Below, one piece after another: positions 15,148-22,847 of a stretch of DNA of 64,000 nt. This DNA comes from CBDDEC01 sp965226785 (GTDB taxonomy: Bacteria; Chloroflexota; Dehalococcoidia; UBA2979), in assembly GCA_965226785.1 (NCBI GenBank), contig CBDDEC010000004.1, positions 248,001 through 312,000 of the forward strand, given 5' to 3'. The notes beneath the pieces were generated by a model that was not told where the DNA came from, did not search any database, and was given only the letters and a program-made list of their open reading frames with translations. A program made the position numbers and the translations under genes. How positions within the stretch are numbered: the stretch's first letter is position 1; each line of letters starts with the position of its first letter.

Positions 15148-15813
15148 CTACGCGCGGAGTGGCTCGCCGTCCCAGCGCTCGAGGCTCGCGATCTCCTCGA
15201 CGGGTTTGCGACGTAACTTCGTCAGCTGCTTTACCGGACGGCCCATCGGGATCACGGCCGCGAGCGCGACGTGTGAGGGGATCCCGAGCAGCTCCTGGAT
15301 CTTCGACTCGCCGATCACCGGCATCGTCGTGAGCGTCCCGCCGAGGCCCTCGTGGCGCGCGGCGAGCAGGATGTTCCACACGAACGGATAGACGGACGCG
15401 CCGCTGATCACACCGACCCGATCGAGGTCGCGGTCGATCGAAGCCACCACCTGCAGGTCGATGCAGACGAGGAGCAGCACCGGCGCGGTGAGGAGCGGCT
15501 GCGTCAGCCCGCGGGGAGCAGGCGTCTCCGCGATCGTGGCGTCATCGACGGCGGTGGCGTGGATCGTGTTCCACGGGCTCTCGCCGGCGCGAACCTGTGC
15601 CGAGTAGAGCTGCGCCGCCGGTGCCGCAACCTCCGCGAGCGCCTCACGAGTGGGCTGGTCGCGCACCACGATCACATGCCAGCCCTGGCGGTTGCCCCCG
15701 CTGGAGGCGAAGCGGGCGTTGTCGATCAGGCGGTAGAGCGTCGCGTCGTCGACCGGCTCGTCCGTGAACTCGCGCGCGGAGAAGGTCGTGCGCATCACCT
15801 CGAACAGTTCCAT
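15148..15813 (-). CDS. Nitroreductase-family FMN oxidoreductase
   Basis: 221 residues from ATG 15813, after a GGAGGTG site. Typical nitroreductase-fold features are the N-terminal MRTTFSAREFTDEPVDDATL (Arg for FMN phosphate), FASSGGNRQGWHVIVVRD and the C-terminal HEGLGGTLTT with a following MGRP-type segment. Such enzymes reduce nitro, quinone or enone substrates, or dehalogenate, with NAD(P)H. Transcribed divergently from the 2-hydroxyacid dehydrogenase. The neighbouring selenoprotein gene lies 43 nt downstream on the same strand, so the two may be cotranscribed, although a TATCAT hexamer (15137-15142) lies between them. Confidence 0.9.
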   Translation of the reverse strand: MELFEVMRTTFSAREFTDEPVDDATLYRLIDNARFASSGGNRQGWHVIVVRDQPTREALAEVAAPAAQLYSAQVRAGESPWNTIHATAVDDATIAETPAPRGLTQPLLTAPVLLLVCIDLQVVASIDRDLDRVGVISGASVYPFVWNILLAARHEGLGGTLTTMPVIGESKIQELLGIPSHVALAAVIPMGRPVKQLTKLRRKPVEEIASLERWDGEPLRA

Positions 15814-15910
15814 CGTGCACCTCCGGTGTCGCCTGCGAGGGGGACGGTACCCGAGACCCGTTCGGCGTGCCGCTATCATCACCCGACCCAGCCGAGGCGG
15901 AGGCGCACGC

Positions 15911-16879
15911 ATGAACATCCTTGTCATGACCGGCCTGACCATGCCGGAGATCCCGGACGACCTGGTCGACCGGATCGAGGCGGCCGCGGGCGATGACGCG
16001 GAGATCACGATCGCATCGAGCCCCGGCGAGGCCCTTGAGGCCGCGCCCGACGCCGAGGTGATCTTCGGCCGCATCGATCCTCGCCTGTTCGAGCACGCGA
16101 CCAACCTGCGCTGGGTGCACGCGGCGACGGCGGGAGCGGACGCTTACCTCTTCGACGCGTTCAAGGACAGCGAGGTGCTGCTCTCGGGCGACAAGGGGCT
16201 CGTAGGCAGCCACCTCGCCGAGACCGCGTTCGGCCTGCTCCTCGCCCTCACGCGCCGCATCGTGCGGGCGCACGAGGATGGCGCTGCCTCGTGGGACCAC
16301 CGCGTCGAGTACCGCCGCGAGGAGTTCGAGCTTGAGGGGCTGACCATGGGTGTCGTTGGCTTCGGGGGGACAGGCCGCGCGATCACACGCCGCGCTGCCG
16401 CCTTCGGGATGCGCTGCATCGCGGTCGATCGCGACAGCGTCGAGTCGACACCCGAAGTGTCGGATGTGTGGGTCCTCGATCGGCTCGACGAGCTGCTCGC
16501 CTCGGCCGACGTGGTGAACGTGGGCCTACCACTGACCGAGGAGACACGCGGCATGTTCGGCGCGCGCGAGTTTGCGTTGATGAAACCGTCCTCGATCTTC
16601 GTCAATGTCACGCGCGGGGAGTGCTACGACGCCGATGCGCTTGCCGAGGCGGTCCGGACCGGCAGCATCGGCGGGGCGGGCCTCGACGTTGCGCCGCAGG
16701 AGCCACTGCCCGCGGAGCACCCGCTGTGGTCCACGCCGAACGTCGTGATGACGCCGCACACGGCCGGCGCGAGTCAGCTGAGGCTCGGCCGCAACCTCGA
16801 TCGCTTCTGCCGCAATATCGAACACTACCGCGCGGGCGAGCCCCTCGAGGGTGCGATCGACAAGCAGCTCGGCTATTAG
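15911..16879 (+). CDS. D-isomer-specific 2-hydroxyacid dehydrogenase
   Basis: 322 residues from the ATG at 15911. The NAD domain carries GFGGTGR, and the catalytic triad is present: Arg in NVTRGECYD, Glu in DVAPQEPLP and His in MTPHTAG. The family includes glyoxylate/hydroxypyruvate and phosphoglycerate dehydrogenases. The N-terminal domain is short and lacks a regulatory ACT domain. A TATCAT hexamer lies at 15874-15879. The CMD gene follows 21 nt later, probably in one transcript. Confidence 0.92.
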   Translation: MNILVMTGLTMPEIPDDLVDRIEAAAGDDAEITIASSPGEALEAAPDAEVIFGRIDPRLFEHATNLRWVHAATAGADAYLFDAFKDSEVLLSGDKGLVGSHLAETAFGLLLALTRRIVRAHEDGAASWDHRVEYRREEFELEGLTMGVVGFGGTGRAITRRAAAFGMRCIAVDRDSVESTPEVSDVWVLDRLDELLASADVVNVGLPLTEETRGMFGAREFALMKPSSIFVNVTRGECYDADALAEAVRTGSIGGAGLDVAPQEPLPAEHPLWSTPNVVMTPHTAGASQLRLGRNLDRFCRNIEHYRAGEPLEGAIDKQLGY

Positions 16880-16900
16880 CAAGCGACGAGGGAGCGACCG

Positions 16901-17431
16901 ATGCCACGACTGCCGAACATGACGAACCGCGACGAGGTGCCGGAGGCGCTGCTCGAGGCGTACGACCAGGTCGCCGAGCTGCGCGGAGGCGCTGTGTCAG
17001 GGCCGTACGGTGTCCTGCTGCACAGTCCCGAGGCGGCGATCCGCGGGGTCGCGCTGAGCAACTACCTGCGCTGGAACTCCGCGCCGAACGCCGTTCAGCG
17101 CGAAACGGCGATCATCACGCTGGCGAAGCACCTCGACGCGCGCGTGATGTGGGCGGGGCACGTCCGCCTCGGACGCGAGGTCGGTGTGCGCGAGGGGCTG
17201 ATCGACGCCATCGAGGCGGGGGTCGACACCTCGGAGCTGCCGGCCGAAGAGGGCGAGATCGTGCGCTACGTGCGGGAGCTGTTCGAGGCGAACCGGGTCA
17301 GCGACGGCACGTTCGAGGCGCTGCACGCTCGCCTCGGCGACCAGGGCATCGTCGACCTGACGGCGCTCCTCGGCTACTACGCCTTCGTCGGCGCGCTGCT
17401 GAACGCTTTCGAGATCGAGCCGGGCGGCTAG
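16901..17431 (+). CDS. Carboxymuconolactone decarboxylase (CMD/AhpD-fold) family protein
   Basis: 176 residues, all-helical CMD fold. The core ETAIITLAKHLDARVMWAGHVRLGREVG matches the family, but the CxxC of AhpD is absent and only the His of the WAGH motif remains. The protein is therefore closer to CMD-type decarboxylases or unknown members than to peroxide-reducing AhpD. It is likely cotranscribed with the 2-hydroxyacid dehydrogenase. Confidence 0.88.
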   Translation: MPRLPNMTNRDEVPEALLEAYDQVAELRGGAVSGPYGVLLHSPEAAIRGVALSNYLRWNSAPNAVQRETAIITLAKHLDARVMWAGHVRLGREVGVREGLIDAIEAGVDTSELPAEEGEIVRYVRELFEANRVSDGTFEALHARLGDQGIVDLTALLGYYAFVGALLNAFEIEPGG

Positions 17432-17475
17432 CGTCCTCCGGCGCTCCGCGTACCATCGCTGGCAGGGAGGCTTGA

Positions 17476-18750
17476 TTGAGCGAGCCCGCACCTTCTGCCG
17501 CCGAGGCGAGGCACATCGATGAGGCATCGCGCGGCGGCGTGATCGCCACGCTGCGATTGCCCTCGTACGGGGCGTTCTGGGTCGCGAGCCTCTTCTACTT
17601 CATCGTCTTCGGCACCCAGACGTTCGCGTTCGCGTGGCTCGTGCTCGAGCTCTCCAACGACAGTGCCGCCCAAGCCGCGATCGTGGTCTTCAGCCTTGGC
17701 ATTCCCGCGCTCTTCGTCTCGCTCCCGGCGGGCGTCCTCTTCGACCGTGTCGACCGGCGCAACATGATCATGTTCGCCTCGCTGGGTGGCGCGGCCGTCC
17801 TCACAGTGATGGCGTTCGTCATCTCCGCAGGCGCCATCACTGTGCCGCTGGCGATCGTGTTCGCGCTTGGCCTCGGCACCGCCGTAGGCATCAACCAGCC
17901 CGGCATCCAGGCCGTCGTGCCGTCGCTCGTGCCGTCCGAGCGCCTGCTCAGCGCCGTCTCGCTGCAGACGATGGGCATGACGACCGGCCTCGCCGTTGGC
18001 GCGGCTCTGGGCGGCGTGGTGATCGACCAGTTCGGCATCGCCGAGGTGTTCTTCCTGCAGGCCGGGCTGCTATTCCTGAGCGTGGTGCTGATGCTGCGCG
18101 TGCACATCCCGGCTCACGCGCCCGAGGCGCGATCGGCGCCGCTCGACATGCGACGGGAGATCGCCGACGGAGGACGGTTCATCTTCCGCGACCGTGGCCT
18201 GCTGGCGTTGATGATCCTCATGGGCGTCGTCGGTCTGCTGATGCTTGGACCGGTCTTCGCCCTCGTGCCTGACCTCGCCAAGAACAAGCTGGGCCAGGAG
18301 GCCGACGCCGCAGGGCTGCTCTTCGCCGTTACCGGCATCGGCATGTTCGGCATCTCGCTGGTCCTCGCTTCGCTCGGGCAGATGCGACGCATGGGCCTGG
18401 TGTTCGCCGCGACGGCGGTGACCGGCGGGTTCTTCCTGATCGGCATGGGTCTGTCCGAGACCTACCTGCTCACCGCCGGCATCATGTTCGTCTGGGGCAT
18501 CGGCGGTGGCTTCATCGTCAACACCAACCGCACCCTGATCCAGTCGCGCACACCGCCCAGGATGATGGGCCGCGTGATGGCCTTCTATGGACTCGCGTTT
18601 GGCGCGGCGCGGCCGCTGGGGTCGTTGATCGCAGCACCGCTGGCCGCTTGGCTCGGCTCCGATGGTGCTCTGGTGGCGAGCGGTGCGCTGCTGATCGCGG
18701 TCACCGGGTTCTTCCTCATCACCGAACGCGAACTCCGCGAGATGGAGTAG
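17476..18750 (+). CDS. MFS transporter, EntS-like
   Basis: 424 residues, starting at the TTG at 17476 after a GGGAGG site. Twelve hydrophobic segments are visible. The GVLFDRVDRRNMIM loop after the second helix is the MFS motif A (GxLaDrxdRr), and the NQPGIQAVVPSLVP segment matches the MFS_3/EntS subgroup of efflux pumps. Exports an unknown compound, using the proton gradient. A TACCAT hexamer lies at 17452-17457. Confidence 0.9.
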   Translation: MSEPAPSAAEARHIDEASRGGVIATLRLPSYGAFWVASLFYFIVFGTQTFAFAWLVLELSNDSAAQAAIVVFSLGIPALFVSLPAGVLFDRVDRRNMIMFASLGGAAVLTVMAFVISAGAITVPLAIVFALGLGTAVGINQPGIQAVVPSLVPSERLLSAVSLQTMGMTTGLAVGAALGGVVIDQFGIAEVFFLQAGLLFLSVVLMLRVHIPAHAPEARSAPLDMRREIADGGRFIFRDRGLLALMILMGVVGLLMLGPVFALVPDLAKNKLGQEADAAGLLFAVTGIGMFGISLVLASLGQMRRMGLVFAATAVTGGFFLIGMGLSETYLLTAGIMFVWGIGGGFIVNTNRTLIQSRTPPRMMGRVMAFYGLAFGAARPLGSLIAAPLAAWLGSDGALVASGALLIAVTGFFLITERELREME

Positions 18751-18778
18751 CGCACTTCCATCTCCGGCCACGGCGAGG

Positions 18779-19864
18779 TCAGCGCGGTAGCAGGCCCCGC
18801 ACGCCCTCCGCAGCGAGGAACGTTGCTTTGCGGCCCGCGCCGAAGACATAACCACCGAGCTCACCGTCCGCGCGCACCGCGCGGTGGCAGGGGATGACCA
18901 GCGGCGTCGGGTTGTCGCGGCAGGCCTGTCCAACGGCACGCGCTGCCCCCTCGTGGCCGACGGCCTGCGCCACCTCGGCGTAGGTCCACGTCGTCCCGCG
19001 AGGAATCGTGCGCAGCGCGCGCCACACCGCGATCTGGAACGCGGTCGCCGTCAGGTCCAGCGGCAACTCCAGGTGCTTGCTCGCGCCCTCGACGTGCCGC
19101 CTGACGAGGTCGAGCCACGCCTCGAGAGCCTCGTCGTCGCGTTCGAGCTCGGCGTCGTGGAACTCCTCGCGAAGTGCCGCGACAAGTGCATCGGCGTCGT
19201 CGCCAATCCGGATTGCGCAGATGCCATGCGCTGTCGCTGCGATCAACAGCTCGCCCTCGGCAGTCGCGCCGATGGCGTAGCGGATCGCCTCGCCGGGCGC
19301 GCCGCGGCCGTACGCACGCGGCGTCATGCCAAGCAGCTCGTCGGCGTGCTCGTAGAGGCGGCTGAGCGATCCGTAGCCCGCCTCGAATGCCGCGTCGGTG
19401 ACCGAGGCGCCCTCGCCCGCGCGAGCGCGAAATGCCGCCACGCGGCAGGCGGCGGCGTATTCGCCTGGCGTCACGCCCAGCAGCCGCCGGAACTCGCGCT
19501 GCAATTGCCGCGCGCTCACGCCGGCGATGCGCGCCAGCGTCGAGGTGCGAAGCGAAGCGTCCTCGTGGATCGCCCGCGCCGCGAGGCGCACGCGCTGGAG
19601 GCTCGCCGCCTCGCTCGGGTCACCGTCAGGATGGCAGCGCCGGCAGGCGCGGTAGCCGGATGCTTCCGCCTCCGGCGGACGGTCGTAGAACTCGACGGAG
19701 CTCCGACGCGGGCGACGGCTGGGGCAGGTCGCCCGGCAATAGATGCCGGTCGTACGCACGGCGTAGACGAACTCGGGTGCGCTCTCGACGTCGCGTTCGA
19801 GGACCGCCTGCCAGCGCTCCTCGTCGCGTTCGGTGATCTCGGAGTGTGTCATCAACTGTGTCAT
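18779..19864 (-). CDS. ada: Bifunctional transcriptional activator/O6-methylguanine-DNA methyltransferase Ada
   Basis: 361 residues with all three Ada parts. Residues about 1-80: zinc-bound methylphosphotriester acceptor domain with YCRATCPSRRP and RACRRCHPD. Residues about 85-185: AraC-type HTH (RQLQREFRRLLGVTPGEY). Residues about 190-361: methyltransferase domain with the active-site VIPCHRAV. Methylation of the N-terminal Cys converts Ada into an activator of alkylation-repair genes, often its own. ATG 19864 is used; 19852 is an alternative. An inverted repeat precedes the start. Confidence 0.96.
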   Translation of the reverse strand: MTQLMTHSEITERDEERWQAVLERDVESAPEFVYAVRTTGIYCRATCPSRRPRRSSVEFYDRPPEAEASGYRACRRCHPDGDPSEAASLQRVRLAARAIHEDASLRTSTLARIAGVSARQLQREFRRLLGVTPGEYAAACRVAAFRARAGEGASVTDAAFEAGYGSLSRLYEHADELLGMTPRAYGRGAPGEAIRYAIGATAEGELLIAATAHGICAIRIGDDADALVAALREEFHDAELERDDEALEAWLDLVRRHVEGASKHLELPLDLTATAFQIAVWRALRTIPRGTTWTYAEVAQAVGHEGAARAVGQACRDNPTPLVIPCHRAVRADGELGGYVFGAGRKATFLAAEGVRGLLPR

Positions 19865-19873
19865 TCTGGGCCT

Positions 19874-19890
19874 CCGGATGCATCATCCGG
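19874..19890 (-). promoter_or_regulatory. Inverted repeat overlapping the ada ribosome site
   Basis: CCGGATG-CAT-CATCCGG is a perfect 7-bp inverted repeat with a 3-nt centre. On the ada strand its 3' arm runs into the GGAGG that starts 9 nt before the ATG. It could be an operator or an mRNA hairpin that masks the ribosome site. Confidence 0.4.
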
Positions 19891-20059
19891 TGCGCCGCGG
19901 GGCGCTGCTATCCGCGCTGCGACAGCAAAGGCACGAAATCTGGCCGTCCGAGTCAGAGCTTAACGCCCGAGGCGAAGAGCGTTTTTCTTGCCGCTTCGTC
20001 CTGCGGCTGCGAGCATCGCTCGGCGCGAGCGATGGAGTGCCCTTCGAGGAGGTTGAGCG

Positions 20060-21073
20060 ATGCCCGGTGCGCCCACGGCGGAGACGAAATACGAGGCGGT
20101 GGCGGGCTGGGCCAAGATCCCGCACGGCATCTGGCTGCGCGAAGCGACCGCAGTAGCCGTCGACTCGGAGGACCGGGTCTACGTCTTCAACCGCGGCAAC
20201 GTGCCGATGCTGGTCTTCGACCCGGACGGCAACCTCGTCGACTCGTGGGGCAACAAGACGCCGCGCGAGGGCGTCACGACGATCACCGATCCCTACGGCA
20301 CGAAGCGCAAGGTGTGGGACGGCGTTCAGTACGTCTGGCCGCACTCCGTGCGCGTCGACCCCAATGACGATCTGTGGCTCGTCGATGTGCACACGCACAC
20401 GATGACGAAGACGACGCGTAGCGGCGACGAGATTATGCACATCGGCAGCGGCGAGGCGGCGGTGAAGCAGAGTGGCGAGCCGTTCAACCGGCCGACTGAT
20501 GTCGCGATCTCGCCCTCGACGGGCGACATCTTCATCAGCGACGGCTACGGCAACTCGCGCGTGCATCGCTACGACGCGGAGGGCAACCACCTGCTCTCGT
20601 GGGGCGAGCCCGGCGCGGATGAGGGGCAGTTCAGCCTCCCTCACAACATCTCGATGGTCGATGACGATCATGTGATCGTCTGCGACCGCGAGAATCACCG
20701 CGTCCAGGTGTTCACGATCGATGGCGAGTTCGTGCGCACGTGGCACGTGCACCACGCGGTCGCCGTAACGCGCGGTCGAGGCCAGGACGATGCGCTGTAC
20801 GTCGCGGAGCAGGGACCGCCGCCGGTGCAGTTCGGCGTGCCGAACCTCGGCCACCGCGTGTCGATTTACACGCCGGAGGGCGAGCTGATCACGCGCCTCG
20901 GCGCCCCGCTGCCGGGCGAGTCGCCCGACCAGTTCCTGTGGCCACACTCGATCGCGACCGACTCCCGCGGCGACGTCTATGTCGCCGAGGTCTCCTACGT
21001 CGAGGTCGGCAGCCGCCTCGACCCGCCGCGCGAGATGGTGAGCCTGCGCAAGTGGCGTCGCGTCAGCGGCTGA
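20060..21073 (+). CDS. NHL-repeat beta-propeller protein
   Basis: 337 residues. Six NHL-like blades can be traced by their recurring (D)xxGNxxxSWG-type ends: DGNLVDSWG, EGNHLLSWGEPGADEGQFSLPHNI, DGEFVRTW, EGELITRLG. Metal- or substrate-lining His appear in WPHSV, LPHNI and WPHSI. The family includes peptidyl-alpha-hydroxyglycine lyase-like and uncharacterised 6-bladed propellers. There is no signal peptide. Ribosome site GGAGG precedes the ATG. The PPOX gene follows 14 nt later. Confidence 0.88.
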   Translation: MPGAPTAETKYEAVAGWAKIPHGIWLREATAVAVDSEDRVYVFNRGNVPMLVFDPDGNLVDSWGNKTPREGVTTITDPYGTKRKVWDGVQYVWPHSVRVDPNDDLWLVDVHTHTMTKTTRSGDEIMHIGSGEAAVKQSGEPFNRPTDVAISPSTGDIFISDGYGNSRVHRYDAEGNHLLSWGEPGADEGQFSLPHNISMVDDDHVIVCDRENHRVQVFTIDGEFVRTWHVHHAVAVTRGRGQDDALYVAEQGPPPVQFGVPNLGHRVSIYTPEGELITRLGAPLPGESPDQFLWPHSIATDSRGDVYVAEVSYVEVGSRLDPPREMVSLRKWRRVSG

Positions 21074-21087
21074 CCGAGGAGGGCCAC

Positions 21088-21624
21088 GTGCCCGGACTGA
21101 CGCGCGAAGAGATTGACGACTTCCTGGACCGACGAGGCGTCCTGATGCGCATCGCCACGGTCGATGCCAGCGGCGACCCCCACGTCACGCCCATCTGGTT
21201 CCTCTACGAGGAGGGGCGCATCTGGTTCACCCCGCGTGAGCATTCGGCCTGGCGCCAGCACATCCTCGCCCACCCACGCATCGCCGTGACCATCGACGAG
21301 GAGGGCGCGCCCGCTCGCAAGGTCATCGTCGAGGGTGAGGCGGAGCTCGTGCACGATCTCGGCGAGGACGATGCGCGGCGCGATCGCTACCGCCGGATCT
21401 CAGAGCGCTACACCTCGCCAGAAGGCGCCGATGCGTCTGTGACGAACACCATCGATCAGCCGCGGGCGCTGATGGCGCTCAGCCTTGATCGGTGCCAGGT
21501 CACTACGTGGCGCATGCCCGGACGAGGCGAGTCACGGACGGGCATCTGGCACCGTCGTTACTACGGCGAGGGGACGAAGTATGCCGAGGAGGCGGATGCC
21601 GCCGGCGAGTCCGACTCGGCATAG
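21088..21624 (+). CDS. Pyridoxamine 5'-phosphate oxidase-like (PPOX) protein
   Basis: 178 residues from the GTG at 21088, after GAGGAGG. Split-beta-barrel features are RIATVDASGDPHVTPIWFLYEEGRIWF and HPRIAVTIDEE, as in PPOX-class F420- or flavin-dependent enzymes. It may use F420, FMN or haem; the sequence does not decide. The C-terminus overlaps the next gene by 44 nt, so the three genes from 20060 to 22793 probably form an operon. Confidence 0.88.
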   Translation: MPGLTREEIDDFLDRRGVLMRIATVDASGDPHVTPIWFLYEEGRIWFTPREHSAWRQHILAHPRIAVTIDEEGAPARKVIVEGEAELVHDLGEDDARRDRYRRISERYTSPEGADASVTNTIDQPRALMALSLDRCQVTTWRMPGRGESRTGIWHRRYYGEGTKYAEEADAAGESDSA

Positions 21625-22793
21625 TCGGAAGCACCGGGCCGCCACGCTGCTCGTCGCGGTGGCAGCGCTGCTGGTGCTCGCTGCCTGCACCGGCGACACG
21701 CGCCCCGACACGCCGCCCCTCGTCGCCCTCGAGCGCGCGTTCGGCGGTCGCGAGTTCGAGCGACCGATCGAGGTTGGCGCCTACCCGGGCGGTCGCATGC
21801 TCGTCGCAGAGCAGGACGGGCTCGTCCACGTGCTCGCGCCCGACGGCAGCGCCGCCTCAACGTTGATCGACCCCCGCGAGCTGGTCGACGCGACGCGACG
21901 CGACGAGCGGGCGGGAGGGCCTGCTCTCGGTCGCGCTCGATCCGGCGTTCGAGGACAACGGAAAGCTCTGGGCCTACTACTTTGCGATCGGCGAGCCGGC
22001 ACGGACCGTCCTCGCGCGGTTCGATGTCGTCGACGATCGCGCCGACCTCGCGAGCCAGGTCGTAGTGCTCGAGGTGCCGCAGCCGGGCGGCAACCAGAAC
22101 GGCGGGGCGATCCGCTTTGGCCCGGACGGGATGCTCTACCTCGGTCTCGGCGACGGCAGCGCCTCCTTCGACCCGTTCGAGAACGGGCAGGACCTGACGA
22201 CGCTGCTCGGCGCCATCGTGCGCCTCGATGTCAGCGAGACGTCCGAGACGACGCCGTACCTCGTGCCTCCCGACAACCCGTTCGTCGACGTCGAGGATGC
22301 GCGCAGTGAGATCTGGGCGTACGGGTTGCGCAACCCGTGGCGGATGGCGTTCGACCCCGAGACGGGCGCGCTCTGGGGCGGCGACGTGATGGCCGGCGGG
22401 CCGGAGGAGCTCAACCGGTACGAGGCCGGCGGTAACTACGGCTGGGACCAGCGGCAGGGGTTCGATTGCCTCTACTTCCCACCCTGCCTCGGCGCATCGG
22501 ACGGCCTGACGCCGCCGGTCGCTGTGTACGAGCACAGCGAGGTGCGCTGCGCTGTCATCGGTGGTGTCATCTACCGCGGCGACGGCGTGGCCGGGCTCGA
22601 CGGGTGGCTGCTCGCGGGTGACTTCTGCAGCGGCGAGGTGCTGGCCATCGATGCTGTTGCGCCGGGCGAGCGGCCGATCCCGGTGGCGATCGCCGAGGGC
22701 GCCGGCCCGATCTCCTCGTTCGGGCTCGACGCGGCAGGCGAGGTCTACGTGACGACGTACGACGGTGCGGTCTGGCGGATCGCTTCACGGTAG
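21581..22793 (+). pseudogene. PQQ-dependent sugar dehydrogenase-like lipoprotein, one-base frameshift
   Basis: Begins at ATG 21581 with a basic N-terminus, a hydrophobic stretch and a lipobox (LLVLAAC), so it should be an anchored exported protein. About 110 residues in, the frame breaks; skipping one G of the run at 21913-21915 restores Arg-Ala-Glu-Gly-Leu-Leu-Ser-Val-Ala-Leu-Asp-Pro, the family's GLLSVALDP motif. The remainder has the six-bladed GSDH/HHIP propeller features (NQNGGAIRFGPDGMLYLGLGDG, YGLRNPWRMAFDP, GGNYGWD). Restored length about 403 residues. An indel error is more likely than decay. Confidence 0.85.
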
Positions 22794-22847
22794 GCCGCCG
22801 CCTGTAGGATGAGCGCGACGTTCCGAATGGCCTGAGAGGAAGTGCCC

